DNA of 64,000 nucleotides from Pyrus communis (Eukaryota; Streptophyta; Magnoliopsida; Rosales; Rosaceae): NCBI RefSeq assembly GCF_963583255.1, contig NC_084812.1, positions 23,164,959 to 23,228,958 of the forward strand, read 5' to 3'. This document shows, piece after piece, positions 33,230 through 43,781 of the stretch (its first letter is position 1; every line of letters starts with the position of its first letter). The notes beneath the pieces are model-generated. The model searched no databases, was not told where the DNA came from, and saw only the letters and a list, made by a program, of their open reading frames with translations. Position numbers and translations under genes: made by a program.

Positions 33230-34477
33230 GAGCAAAAGGGGTCTTGATGATGAGAAATTCCTGTGTTTTGGAGCTGCTGAATCACATTTATCGTCAACGG
33301 AGCGGAACGGTGTTGCGGGCGGATGCCCTGGCTGCTTGGGGGTGACGGATGATGTTTTACAGCAGTAGCAGCAGCAGCGGCAGTAACTGCTTGCCTTCTT
33401 TCGTTCCTTCTTGTTTTCTATGCGTACACGATTTGAACTGGACCCAAATAAGAATAGGGAGACCTGGAGTCAATGAGAAGAGAATTCATCTCTCTCCCTT
33501 TCCGGTTGTTACTATTTATTTGATCGAGAATCTAATGACTCAATAAATACAAGAAAACTTGCCTAACTTTGACCACAAAACCAACTCTTCTTTCAAACTC
33601 TTTGACCCAAAAGAAAAACTTGGACACGCTGATGTGACAAATAAAGAAAATAATACAACCCCTTTGAAAGGAGGATAATGATTCGAAACCAATCACGCGT
33701 GACTGTGTGAACAAGTTAAAGCAAATCACGACGAGATGCGTGGGGCTAAAGAGATTATGGTTGCATCTAAATTTCTCCCGTGCATCGTGTATGTGATGTA
33801 CAACAGTACAAGATTTGAGAATTGAGGAATTTTAGATTAAAGCATGCAAATCCAGCCATCCAGCCATCCAGCATCAACTAAAGCGGGAATCCCATGCATC
33901 TATGCACTGTAGAATTTTTTACAATAAAGATTCCTACAGTGTATCGGTGCACGTAATGCAATGTATAGGAAGAACAGTTGATAGCAGGCAAATCTAGCAC
34001 TTTGAATATTGTTGTTGATAGCACAAAGGAACAAGCAAAAGGTACATAAAAACCACCACATATATAGATGTCTTCTGTGTACACATTACATAACTGCACA
34101 TGCCAACATCGACTTCAGCAACCGGAAAAATGTTTCCCGCATTTTAACAATAGTACGGAACAACGGATTGGGTTTTCCAGTCCTTTATTGGCTCTACTCA
34201 ATACTGCAACCAGATAACCTATACTTAGATGAGGAAGTTACCGTTCGAGTTTCGAGGGTTATAAACATCTAACATGTTCGACAGACATACGCAACTAAAC
34301 GTAAACCACAACACACACACCCCTCCTACCAACACATAGATTGGAGCAGTCATCTAAACACCTAACAAGTCCCGGCAGAAAAAAAGTGCAACTAAACTTA
34401 AAAAGAAGCTTCACCTATTCGGTCCGCAACTGTGTAACTCCAACACATTGGAGCAGTCAACATAAGAAAACCCCACT
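33230..34477. other. Intergenic and 3' flank of EIN3-like gene 1
   Basis: No gene. The part 34150-34470 closely resembles 43420-43780 downstream of the second EIN3-like gene (both have a CTACTCAATACTGCA block and GGGTTATAAACATCTAA), so it is probably conserved 3' UTR. An imperfect hairpin lies at 33893-33953. Confidence 0.5.
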
Positions 34478-36298
34478 TCAATGGAACCAAGGGGGAGCAT
34501 CTTGCTTTGGCGGAGTGTCCATAACATTATAATCAGCTGGTGCCAAGTGCAAGGGGGAGTCGAATCTCATGTTGACGTTTTCAATGGGATTGTTACCAAA
34601 TGGAGAATCAAATGCGATGCACTGATCAAACTGAACTTCCGGGGATGTGAAACCTGGATGAAGCATAGGCATGGGGGCCGGTTCAGACATGTTGATGTTG
34701 CATCCTGTATCCACCCCTTGACCAAAAAAGTTATCATTCATTGGAAATTGATATTTCGACTGCTGCTGGTTGCGGTTCTCTACAATATGGAGGTTTCCAG
34801 GATTGCAGTTCTGGTTCTGTTGAACATTACTATCATAGAATGACATAAGCTCAGATATCATTTTCTGCCCATCATCAACTCCCGAAGCATTAAACCTACT
34901 TGCCTGGTTCACTGATTGTTGAAATGTGGGTGCAGGTGGTTGAGCAATGGGTAGAGAGAAGCCCACAGATTTCTCATTGTGAATCTGAAAGCTTGACATT
35001 CCAAACACTTGCGAAGAATTACTGCGGTATTGACAGTTCATCTGGTGATTATTTCTTGCAGTTATGTTGAGAAAGCCTAGGCGATAATCATGACACGGGC
35101 ACTGCGGATATTCGCAGGTGTAAATCTTCTGATTTAACATCATTTGTGGCTCTTCAGACAGCTGCTTCCTCTTTTGACCAAAATCTGAGTTGATCTCAAT
35201 CAGCTCTCCCTTAATCTGAGGTACCGGCCTCTCTCTTTGACCAGCAGTTCCAATGTTGAAGTGATTTACAAGAGGTTTGCAATCCTCTGTTTCAACATTT
35301 TCGTCATCATCAACACCTTCAACATCATAATCACTGGTACCGCTGATTGCGAGAGACCCACCACCACCAGCCAGTGGAGGTGGACATCTATCAGGATATA
35401 ACCTTCGGGCCAAAGCTTCCTCCTGGTTTATAATAGCTAGCCAAGTGGCGCTCTCCTTAGCAGTCATTTTGTCTTGCAAACACTTGGACTGACGAACAAG
35501 CTTGCGGATCTTGGCAATATCTGGTGACATATGCTTTATCACAGCTGTGAGGACACCAACCTTCCAAGCCTTTTTCAGATCATGAGGCTTCTTGTATGGG
35601 GGAGGACCCTGATCCTTGGGCAGATTTAATTGAGGCCACCAATCCTCATTACCGGTAGGCCACCAAGGTGGGGCAACACCTTTCTCCAATGGGAAACGTC
35701 TTTGGGGTGGATCGCAGTGCTGCATCAAAGCCGACAAAAGTGAACCAAGCGTGGTGTCTTGCAGCTCCTGTAAAGTGTGAGGAGTGGATGCCACTACACT
35801 GCAGTCTTCATTCTTCCCAGGGATTGAATGATCTGCCTGATACTTAGAAATTGCAGCCGGGCCATTACGATCAAATCTTACTTTTTCCTTCCACCATGCT
35901 CGCAGATTGTCTGAGGCACCACTCACTGGTTTTCCTTTTTCTGGGATAATTCCATAAACAAAACCCTGAGCTTTGCAAACTTCCATCATTTTCAGCATAT
36001 ATTTCAGGATCCCATCTTGTGCCCGTGACATCTTCTTCCTCCGAGCTTGTTCCTGTGATTGACGCTGTCTCGCATTGTCAACTCTTTCCTTTCCCTTAGT
36101 TTGTTCCTTCAGCTTCTTCAATAGCATTCGGTCTCTCCACATCCTCCTCTCCAGCTCATCAACATCCATTTCTTCATCACTATAATCCTCCTCCCCAGTT
36201 GCCTCGGGTTCATGCTCTGGAGCTGCTTCGCCTTCCCCAGATGGAGCCGAAAGAAAGTCAAGATTACCACAGAAACCCATTTCTTCAAAGATCCCCAT
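34478..36298 (-). CDS. EIN3-like (EIN3/EIL) ethylene-signalling transcription factor, copy 1
   Basis: A single coding exon gives 606 aa from the ATG at 36298 ([17 protein letters not shown]). An in-frame ATG 7 codons upstream lies at the intron acceptor and is unlikely. The plant-specific EIN3 DNA-binding domain is complete: acidic N-terminus, [14 protein letters not shown] basic block, [49 protein letters not shown], the PP-rich [15 protein letters not shown], and the [15 protein letters not shown] basic region. The C-terminal half is Gln/Asn-rich and ends in PPWFH. These factors activate ethylene-response genes in the nucleus and are controlled by EBF1/2-mediated turnover. All DNA-binding blocks look canonical, so this copy is probably functional. 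Its 5'-UTR intron is 37738-36322. Confidence 0.95.
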   Translation of the reverse strand: MGIFEEMGFCGNLDFLSAPSGEGEAAPEHEPEATGEEDYSDEEMDVDELERRMWRDRMLLKKLKEQTKGKERVDNARQRQSQEQARRKKMSRAQDGILKYMLKMMEVCKAQGFVYGIIPEKGKPVSGASDNLRAWWKEKVRFDRNGPAAISKYQADHSIPGKNEDCSVVASTPHTLQELQDTTLGSLLSALMQHCDPPQRRFPLEKGVAPPWWPTGNEDWWPQLNLPKDQGPPPYKKPHDLKKAWKVGVLTAVIKHMSPDIAKIRKLVRQSKCLQDKMTAKESATWLAIINQEEALARRLYPDRCPPPLAGGGGSLAISGTSDYDVEGVDDDENVETEDCKPLVNHFNIGTAGQRERPVPQIKGELIEINSDFGQKRKQLSEEPQMMLNQKIYTCEYPQCPCHDYRLGFLNITARNNHQMNCQYRSNSSQVFGMSSFQIHNEKSVGFSLPIAQPPAPTFQQSVNQASRFNASGVDDGQKMISELMSFYDSNVQQNQNCNPGNLHIVENRNQQQSKYQFPMNDNFFGQGVDTGCNINMSEPAPMPMLHPGFTSPEVQFDQCIAFDSPFGNNPIENVNMRFDSPLHLAPADYNVMDTPPKQDAPPWFH

Positions 36299-37880
36299 TA
36301 GCACCGACACAAAAAACAACCCTGATTATATAAACGGGTAATCAAATGCAAACTACGTCAACTTCTCTGCCCTTCTCTCACTCTTTAAAAGATTTCCAAT
36401 CTTGCGCACAGTTATTAGCTTTAAAATCTCTGAAAGCCAAGGTCCACCGATAAAGGATACTCAACCCAACGAAATCAAATCTTCTGCAACTACAATAAAT
36501 TACAATAACTCGGTTAACCACACAATTGTCGTGAATCATAAATCAGGTACATTGAACTAGCAGTAATGATAATTCAATTAAGTATATAATTTTATAAATA
36601 CAATTAATCACAAACAAGTAACACAATAAACAATTCGGATTCACTTACACAAACATACCATAAATTATATGGGCATCAAACCAAACAAATAATGCAAAAC
36701 AAGCAAACAAAGGAACGTAACGGATCTCCTTGTTTTCACATTCAAAACGTAAACAAAAAAAGAACCAAAAGATAATCCCAACACATGGCCCTCGTCACTA
36801 CAAACAACAAAAGAAGTGACTCTCGAATAACCGAGCAAAAAGAGAAAACAAGAAAAAGGAAAATAAAATATCCATCATCATCCCAAAAATCACGAGGTAG
36901 TCACAATAAAAACCAAATTTAAGTTACACGGAATACCCTCCAACTTTGAACACCGCTACCATGTAGAGAACCAGGCACCTCCAGATCTACTATCATCCAG
37001 ATTCATTTTCCTTACAGTTACACGTTATTGATGAGTATTGAGAGGACCAAGTTTTGGGTTTTTAATTTTTGTTTACACAAACTGATATAGCTTATAGCAC
37101 AGGTTTACAGCAAATTTATCACATATCTAAGCAACATAATTCACTTATTAATCCTTTTTATCATCATTTAATATAAATTCGAAAATTCAGGGTAGCCGAC
37201 TTTCGGATCAAAATTTCCAGGTGCTCCAAAGTACGGGATACTCCCGGTGTTTTAATCATTAGATCCTGGTTTTTTGTATTTTTAAGCAAAGATCTAGCCG
37301 TCAAAACACCCGGAGTATCTCGTGCTCAGATCAAAGGCTGTTCATACGCATCCCTCCATCCAGATTCAAACTACTCACATCCAAATTTTGTGAAAAAACA
37401 GATTAAAACAAAACAAAGCAGAAAAAACCCGGCAACTAAAAAGATCAAACAGAAAATACAAAAAAACAATATATATGGTAAACAACAAAAACAAAACCCA
37501 GATAAACATGTAGATGCAAGTGAATAAGAGAAGAACCCTAGAGTTTCTACAAATCAGATGCAGTAGGAGCAATCAGATCAACCATTAAAACCCTTGAAAA
37601 GTCACAAGATTTAACAACAAATATATCTATTTATTAACTAATATGCAGATAAGAACATGTTATCATAAACCCAATATACACCGAACAATCACAAACAAAA
37701 CAATCTAAGAAGAAAAGAAAAGCAGAAAATGAAGGTACCTGATTGATGGATATCAAGTGGTGGTATAAGGCATTGAAGCTCCTCAAGCACTCTCTGATTA
37801 CTCAGAGAGGGAGAGGGGGAGAGAGAGAGAGATAGAGAAAGACACAGAATTTTTTTCCTTTCTGCTCAGAGGAGAGATAG
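36299..37880 (-). promoter_or_regulatory. 5' UTR, 1.4-kb leader intron and promoter-proximal region of EIN3-like gene 1
   Basis: The leader exon ends at 37739 (ATCAG|GTACCTTC). The intron runs 37738-36322 with acceptor TATAATCAG, leaving 23 bases of leader before the ATG. A GA/CT-rich stretch (37805-37850) lies in the leader exon. The same architecture and donor sequence occur at the second copy (46904). Leader introns are common in EIN3/EIL genes. Confidence 0.7.
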
Positions 37881-38555
37881 AGCTTAGTGGGTTTTCTTTT
37901 CCTTTGTTAATGGCAGAAGAAAATGAGAGAAAAAGATAGAAAGATGGCTGGGTGGGTGGGTGAGTTGGGGAGGGACAAGGATATGAACAAGCAAAGCAAC
38001 AGTAACTTTTTATTTTTGGAAGGTGAACTATCTAACTAGGGTTAGGTTATCGTTTAACCGTGGTTAAGACTTTGGAAGGAGCCACGTGGGGAGACTTTAC
38101 CATTGTAGTGGATATTTCCTTGTCGTTCTTTTTGTTTGTACACTTTTCTCTTCCCTCAAGTCACTTGCCAGTTGCCCCCTTAAGAAACGTGCGCAAATAG
38201 TATTCAATTCAAATAGTCAAGTCATTGATGTTTATGTTTGGTCAAACCAAATTTTACCCAATGTTCTGTATATCCAATTTTAGCTTGTAATTCCTTGAGA
38301 TCTTAGAAATTCTGTAATCGTGACCGTTTATCGTCTATCGTGTAATTAAAAATTACTTCAAAATTTAACATTTAAAATTAAATATAAATATTACCCCGAA
38401 TCCTTTTCCTGTAATTATGTTGGGAAACTCATTGCAAAAGACTGGACTTTAGATTATTTTTAAAGGAGAAGTTAAATACATCAATTGGGACTAAAAGACA
38501 TTAAGATTTTCTAAAGTGAGATGTCACAATTGGCGGAAAGCTGAGTTATTTTATT

Positions 38556-38720
38556 TTTTATCAAACGATATTATCTACACTAAAAGGGTGAGAGAATAGG
38601 TTAAGCCTCAAAATAAGCGAGCAATAATATGGTTCAACTTCGCCTTTGGTAAGAATTGAACTTAAGACATTTTACTTACAAATGAAAAAGAATATTATTA
38701 AACAGTATTGCTAAGTGACG
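38556..38720 (-). mobile_element. tRNA-type SINE copy 3 (minus orientation)
   Basis: TATCAAACGATATTATCTAC at its left edge matches SINE copy 1. The minus strand carries a degenerate box A (CGTCACTTAGCAATACTG) and box B (TTCAATTCT). Confidence 0.6.
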
Positions 38721-38945
38721 ACAATTGAGTTGTTTGATTTCTTACTTTCAAGTTGTCTTTATTGATAACAAACAAAAATAGAATCAAACGCCTTTAATTT
38801 ATTTTTACATAAATCACATTGATAACCAATATGATTATGATAGCTGAAATCAATTTTAGTTATATTTTAATAGTTAATGTGACCATTGGCCCAATATATT
38901 AATAAAAAAGTATTTGACAAAAGGAGATTTAACATATATATTTAA

Positions 38946-39060
38946 GAGAACTTTAACAAAAAATTCTCAATACTATTTACTTTAATGAAAAATCATATTT
39001 TTACACTAAAAAATCAATCATGATGCTATTCACTTTACCCTTTATTTTGTCCTTATTGTA
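38946..39060 (+). mobile_element. MITE family A (ACTTTAACGAAAA type), copy 1
   Basis: Aligned in reverse with 59460-59577; shared core TTTTTACACTAAAAARTCAA followed by TCATGAT and a TATTCACTTTA block. Confidence 0.6.
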
Positions 39061-39217
39061 AAACTCGAAGTTACCAAGTTATTTTCATTAGTTTTCCTTA
39101 TATTTAATTGGCTACATTAATCATTAAATAAAATTTTGACATATTATATTTAATATCAATTTTTTTTAATATAATGATATACTAAATTGTAGTATTGAAC
39201 AGTAATACATACATTAT

Positions 39218-39350
39218 GAGTAATACTACACTTATCGCATATTTGTATTATCTCTCTAATAGTGATAGGGTTCACAAATACATGTGAGTCTTATCTCTAT
39301 TAGATAGTACCAATGATTGTATAAATATGTGGTGAGAGTAGCATTTTTAA
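39218..39350 (+). mobile_element. MITE family B (GAGTAATACTAC type), copy 1
   Basis: Ends are inverted: AATACTACACTTATCGCATA at left and, in reverse at right, AATGCTACTCTCACCACATA. A second copy is at 59898-60030. Confidence 0.65.
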
Positions 39351-39363
39351 GATATTATTATTA

Positions 39364-39513
39364 GACCTACTCCAACCCTTGGAGTAAAACTCAGTTCTAA
39401 ACCTACCAAACTTGCTCCAACTCTTGGGTCAAATATGAGTTTTAACCCAAAATTCATTTTTTTGGCAAATTTAGATCAAAATTTTCCACGGGTCATCAGT
39501 CTGGCCCACCATA
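39364..39513 (+). mobile_element. Tourist-like MITE fragment cut by Cassandra
   Basis: TTA then GACCTACTCCAACCCTTGG resembles the end of the MITE at 32751. The element is interrupted by the Cassandra insertion; its other end was not found. Confidence 0.45.
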
Positions 39514-39797
39514 TGTGACATCCCACATCGCCCAGGGGAGTGATCCTTAAATATATATTCCCATCTCTACCTAGCACAAAGCCTTTTGGGAGCTCACTGG
39601 CTTCGGGTTCCGTAGGAACTCCGAAGTTAAGCGAGAAGGGGGCTAGAGCAATCCAATGATGGGTGACCCACTGGGAAGTTGCTCGTGAGTTCCCAAAAAC
39701 AAAACCGTGAGGGAATGGTAAGCCCAAAGCGGATAATATAGTGCTACGGTGGTGGAGCGGGCCCGGGAAGTGATACACCCCGAGCCGGGATGTGACA
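39514..39797 (+). repeat. Cassandra 5' LTR
   Basis: 284 bp, TG...CA ends, carries 5S-like sequence at about 39594-39695. Confidence 0.95.
39594..39695 (+). other. 5S rRNA-derived segment in Cassandra 5' LTR
   Basis: AACTCCGAAGTTAAGCG and GATGGGTGACCCACTGGGAA match the internal control region of plant 5S rRNA (boxes A and C). The stretch begins near CTGGCTTCGGGTTCC and ends near GCTCGTGAGTTCCC. It is not a 5S gene: the flanks are LTR. Confidence 0.9.
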
Positions 39798-39867
39798 ATT
39801 GGTATTAGAGCCTAACCCTGGCCGCGTGTGTGCCGACGAGGACGTCGAGCCCCTAAGGGGGGTGGAT

Positions 39868-40151
39868 TGTGACATCCCACATCGCCCAGGGGAGTGATCC
39901 TTAAATGTATATTCTCATCCCTACTTAACACGAGGCCTTTTGGGAGCTCACTGGCTTCGGGTTCCGTAGGAACTCCGAAGTTAAGCGAGAAGGGGGTTAG
40001 AGCAATCCCATGATGGGTGACCTACTGGGAAGTTGCTCGTGAGTTCCCAAAAACAAAATCGTGAGGGAATGGTAAGCCCAAAGCGGACAATATCGTGCCA
40101 CGGTGGTGGAGCGGGCCGGGGAAGTGATCCGTCCCGAGCTGGGATGTGACA
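39868..40151 (+). repeat. Cassandra 3' LTR
   Basis: 284 bp, aligned end to end with the 5' LTR without gaps by eye. Confidence 0.95.
39949..40049 (+). other. 5S rRNA-derived segment in Cassandra 3' LTR
   Basis: The same 5S-like blocks as in the 5' LTR; box A is unchanged and box C has one C-to-T difference (GACCTACTGGGAA). Confidence 0.9.
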
Positions 40152-41003
40152 CCATATATATGTTTTTAGTTTAATATTTATAAATTCATTGAATTCAATG
40201 GCTAAAATCTAGGCCCCATTTCGCCTCCTAACTAGCACCTAGTGTCTTTTAGAACCTTGTGCATAGCATGTGTACAATCACTAGCTATTACTTCAATTAT
40301 CTATTAATTAGAGTTTTTTTGTGTATCCTTCATCTTTCAAACTGAGAGAGTTTGTTTTTTTTTTTCCACAAGCGACATTAGAAAATATGAAAAATCAAAT
40401 ACAAGACTTGGAGTGCAAAACCAAATATAGATGCGTCAAAATATCGGGCAATAAGCTCACTTGACTCAAATAACTCTATATTACTCATTGTAATTCCTAC
40501 TAGTGATGCAAATTTGCCACTAAATCATATTTTTAAGAGCAAAAAATTTACCTCCAAAGCTTTATTTAACCTTTCATTTCATGATTGAAAATGGCATTTC
40601 AATCATGAAATCAGCTTGAGCTACAAGTCTCTTGCGTTCGAAAGCGTGGGTGATTAGTGGAACTGTAAAAAAAAAATAAAACAAAAAATGCAATGGTGAA
40701 GGGACACGTCGAAACGTGCGAGAAAGAGAAATTTTCAAAACATGAAACAACCAATTAGATAGATTACTTTAAATAATAATAAGAGTGCTACTAAGTCCAC
40801 CACAGTGTCTTATTTCCCCATCTACTTTGAAATAATAATTTTATTCATCTATCCTAATGTTGCTAATTGCTTAATTTGTTTATGACTTTATGTACCAGAC
40901 TAGGATGAAAAAAATTGATGTATGAAATATTGAAAACCAAAAAAATTTAGGGTAGTAAACTGAGATCAACCCTAAAAAATAATTAAATAGAGAAATATTT
41001 CCG

Positions 41004-41110
41004 CTTAGCACTCTAGTATAGTATTATTCCTCACTAGTAAGTGAGATGTCTTATGTTCGAATCTCTTTAATACCAATTTATCTCCCCACCTCCTTAGTAT
41101 AAATATAAAA
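41004..41110 (+). mobile_element. tRNA-type SINE copy 4 (plus, truncated)
   Basis: CTTAGCACTCTAGTATAG as a box A region and TGTTCGAATCTCT as box B; the 3' part is missing. Confidence 0.55.
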
Positions 41111-42576
41111 TGAGTTATATATAAGTAAATGGAGGTGCATGCTATGATATTAATTAGAGAATTGCTTAGTATGCACCGGTGTATATTATTTATCAAAATC
41201 TGTGACCGTTGAATCATTGACTGTGGATCTGTTAGTGCATATTAATGCTTCATTTACCTCATACATACTATACAGCAAAACATAGTAGAATTTCGATTAA
41301 TTATACTGAAAAGTTTGAAATATCTCATAAAAAAAAATTGAAAAAAAGGAGACAAATAAACGTAAAAAATGACTCATTTTCTTAATCTTTGGACTAAAAT
41401 AAGACAAACCAGTCATGCACACCATACACATCAAATTTTATTCATCTATCCTAATGTTGCAAATTGCTTAATTTGTTTATTGTAGATACCTCTCGTGTGG
41501 AGCTTGGGCTGGAAACATTTTCTGCTTGGTGTCATGGTTGAGGATTTGGGGGTGTTGGTAGTTACAATTATGGGATTTTTTGGGGGAGGGAGCTGCTGCC
41601 TGCTGATGATATTTGAAGTTCTTTTTTTGAGTAAATCGATATTTTTAGATTATGGGTAGGGAGAGTTTTTGAGTAATGATGATTTTTTTTTAAATTAAAA
41701 TAATTTTTCAAAGCAAGGAAAATTTGAAGAAAGAATATGCAAGGTTATTTTGGAAATAATGGTGAGCGGGAAAAGAGTTTATGTATTTTTTAATATTTTA
41801 TTAAGGATATAAATATAAGATGAGTGAGAAAATAAGACATTAGGATGGGTATAACACTACTCGATAATAATCATAATTAGTGGATTGACTTTACCATAAT
41901 AGCCTTGATGACTTTTTTAATTCCTAATTTGGATGAATCAATCCCTCCCACCTACCCACCCACGTATACACGAGACAACCAAGCAGTCATCGGCCACGTT
42001 AGCACCCATTAAATATTTGAAAACTACAAACCACGTGCTTAACTGTTCATCGCACTACGGTATCAAATTATTATAATTATATTATTGAGAAGAGCTTAGC
42101 TCCATAAAGTTGAAAACAAGCCACTTCAGAATATTTTGTGGCCTATTTATATAATTTCATGTTATAATCAGAATTGTTCGTTTTTATAAAAATATAATAT
42201 AAAATTAAAATAATATTAGGGTGATTAAATTTTTAAACTAAATATACAAACCAAATAATAGGTCATTAATAGAAAATAAACACATTAATCAACATTCAAT
42301 AATAATCCAATTATCAACATCTACATCATTTGGTTTACAAAATTTAGCTAGAAATTTGGTATCTCTAGCATTACCCTTAAAATTAATATTGTTAGGTCAT
42401 CAAGCTGTATAAAAATTGCTTGACAAATTCAATAAAAACATTACGAACTATTTATTTGTTTCCTATTGACTAAACAATCTTAGTTTTAAATAACTTTTTG
42501 TAAAAAAAATGAACTTTACATAGTGATTTATAAAATAAACAATTTTGATCATACAATTCAAGTTATGTGAAGGGCA

Positions 42577-42811
42577 CGAAACATTTTGAAGAGGAACTCG
42601 TCCTCAAACCTTAAAAACTGAACGGCACAAAATTCTGTAAATAAGTCACGGAACATTTTGAAGAGTAACTCTTCCACAACTTAAGAAGCCAGGCTCTCTT
42701 CTCTGTATTGTTTAGCTCAGTCGGAATCATTATTCCTTGGTGCAAATTATCATTATATTGTGACATATATGATCATTTGATTTCACGAAACATTTTGAAG
42801 AGGATCTTTAC
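42577..42811 (+). repeat. Three spaced copies of CACGRAACATTTTGAAGAG
   Basis: Copies start at about 42577, 42648 and 42784, each followed by a related (G)AACTC(G/T)TCC or GATCTTTACC block. Irregular spacing, no ORF. Confidence 0.7.
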
Positions 42812-43084
42812 CTAACTTTGACCCCTTTTCAGTCTCTGCCTGATTTTTCAGTCCTAAGATTCCTAACACGGAAGACCAAACTGATTCACATGATACCAGT
42901 ATCATGGCTTCGAGGGGCCGAATTCATTTGTCTCGTAGAATAATACGACTAGATGAGAACCACTTTACAAGGCACAGTGCACTGCCACGGAGCACTACCA
43001 CAAGGCATCTCATGTCAATAAAATAATACCACACGAACAAAAACTTATACATGCATGTTTTTATTTTATTGACATAAAACTCCA

Positions 43085-43185
43085 TCATGACAGTACGCTT
43101 GTATCATGTAAGCCCTCAAAAAACTGTGTGATTGTGTCATATAAGTCCTCAAAAATTGTGTGCTTGTGTCATGTAAGTTCTCAAA
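43085..43185 (+). repeat. Short tandem repeat, 3 units of about 34 bp
   Basis: Units contain TGTATCATGTAAGCCCTCAA, then TGTGTCATATAAGTCCTCAA and TGTGTCATGTAAGTTCTCAA. Confidence 0.75.
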
Positions 43186-43781
43186 CGACCAAAAAACTGT
43201 CCAAAACATTTCAACATAAGTACTGTATCTGTGTATAAGATTGGAAGTAGGATTCTCTCCTCTCCTATTCCCATCCCCTTCCCTCCCTTCCCCTCCTCTC
43301 ACATATTGTTTTTTGTCTTATTGTCTCTATGAAAAATCAATATAAGATGTTAACGTGGTTAAACCGTAACCGTTCAAATAGGAGGGGATGGAAAGGGAGA
43401 GATTAGGAGGGGAAAGAACCCTCCTCCATAAGATTGGGTTCTTTCCAGGCCTTTATAGGCCCTACTCAATACTGCACTGAGAACAACTATGAAACCTAGA
43501 CTTGATGACAAAGTTGCAGTACGAGAAACTCCCCAAAATTTGTCAAGGGTTATAAACATCTAAAAAGTCCGACCGATAAAAATAAACCACTAACTTGAGA
43601 AGTTTCACCCAATCGGGTCCAATACTGTGTCTAAAAAACCTAAAGAAAACTGAATTATCACGAGACAACCAGAACTGTGTCGAGATAATCTGAACTGTGT
43701 CGAGAAAACATCCCTCCCCCGCTCACAAACATATGAACATCCTTATTCATATATTGGAGCGCAATGCAAGCAAACCCGGCT

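Larger units (their letters stand above)
37881..39360. other. Intergenic, repeat fragments
   Basis: No gene. It holds a SINE (38556-38720), a dispersed AT-rich repeat (38860-38935, similar to 58890-58955), the ACTTTAACGAAAA-type MITE (38946-39060) and the GAGTAATACTAC MITE (39218-39350). Confidence 0.45.
39514..40151 (+). mobile_element. Cassandra-type TRIM retrotransposon, complete (638 bp)
   Basis: Two 284-bp LTRs (39514-39797 and 39868-40151) start TGTGACATCCCAC and end GGGATGTGACA. They are flanked by the exact duplication CCATA (39509-39513, 40152-40156). The 70-bp interior holds a primer-binding site TGGTATTAGAGCC (39800-39812) and a purine tract AAGGGGGGTGGA before the second LTR. It has no coding capacity. 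Both LTRs contain a 5S rRNA-like segment, the defining feature of Cassandra, which supplies a pol III promoter. The LTRs differ at about 19 of 284 positions by my count, with few differences in the 5S-like part. Confidence 0.96.
40157..43373. other. Intergenic region between the EIN3-like genes
   Basis: No gene recognised. Contents: a CCTAGGCG-type repeat end (about 40220-40262), a 45-bp direct repeat (40839-40883 and 41436-41480), SINE pieces (41004-41110, 41618-41670), three copies of a CACGAAACATTTTGAAGAG motif (42577, 42648, 42784), and a short tandem repeat (43085-43185). The rest is AT-rich. Confidence 0.45.

Noticed and set aside
39594..40049. Two 5S rRNA genes
   Set aside because: The 5S-like stretches are diverged and sit inside LTRs with target duplications; they belong to a Cassandra element.
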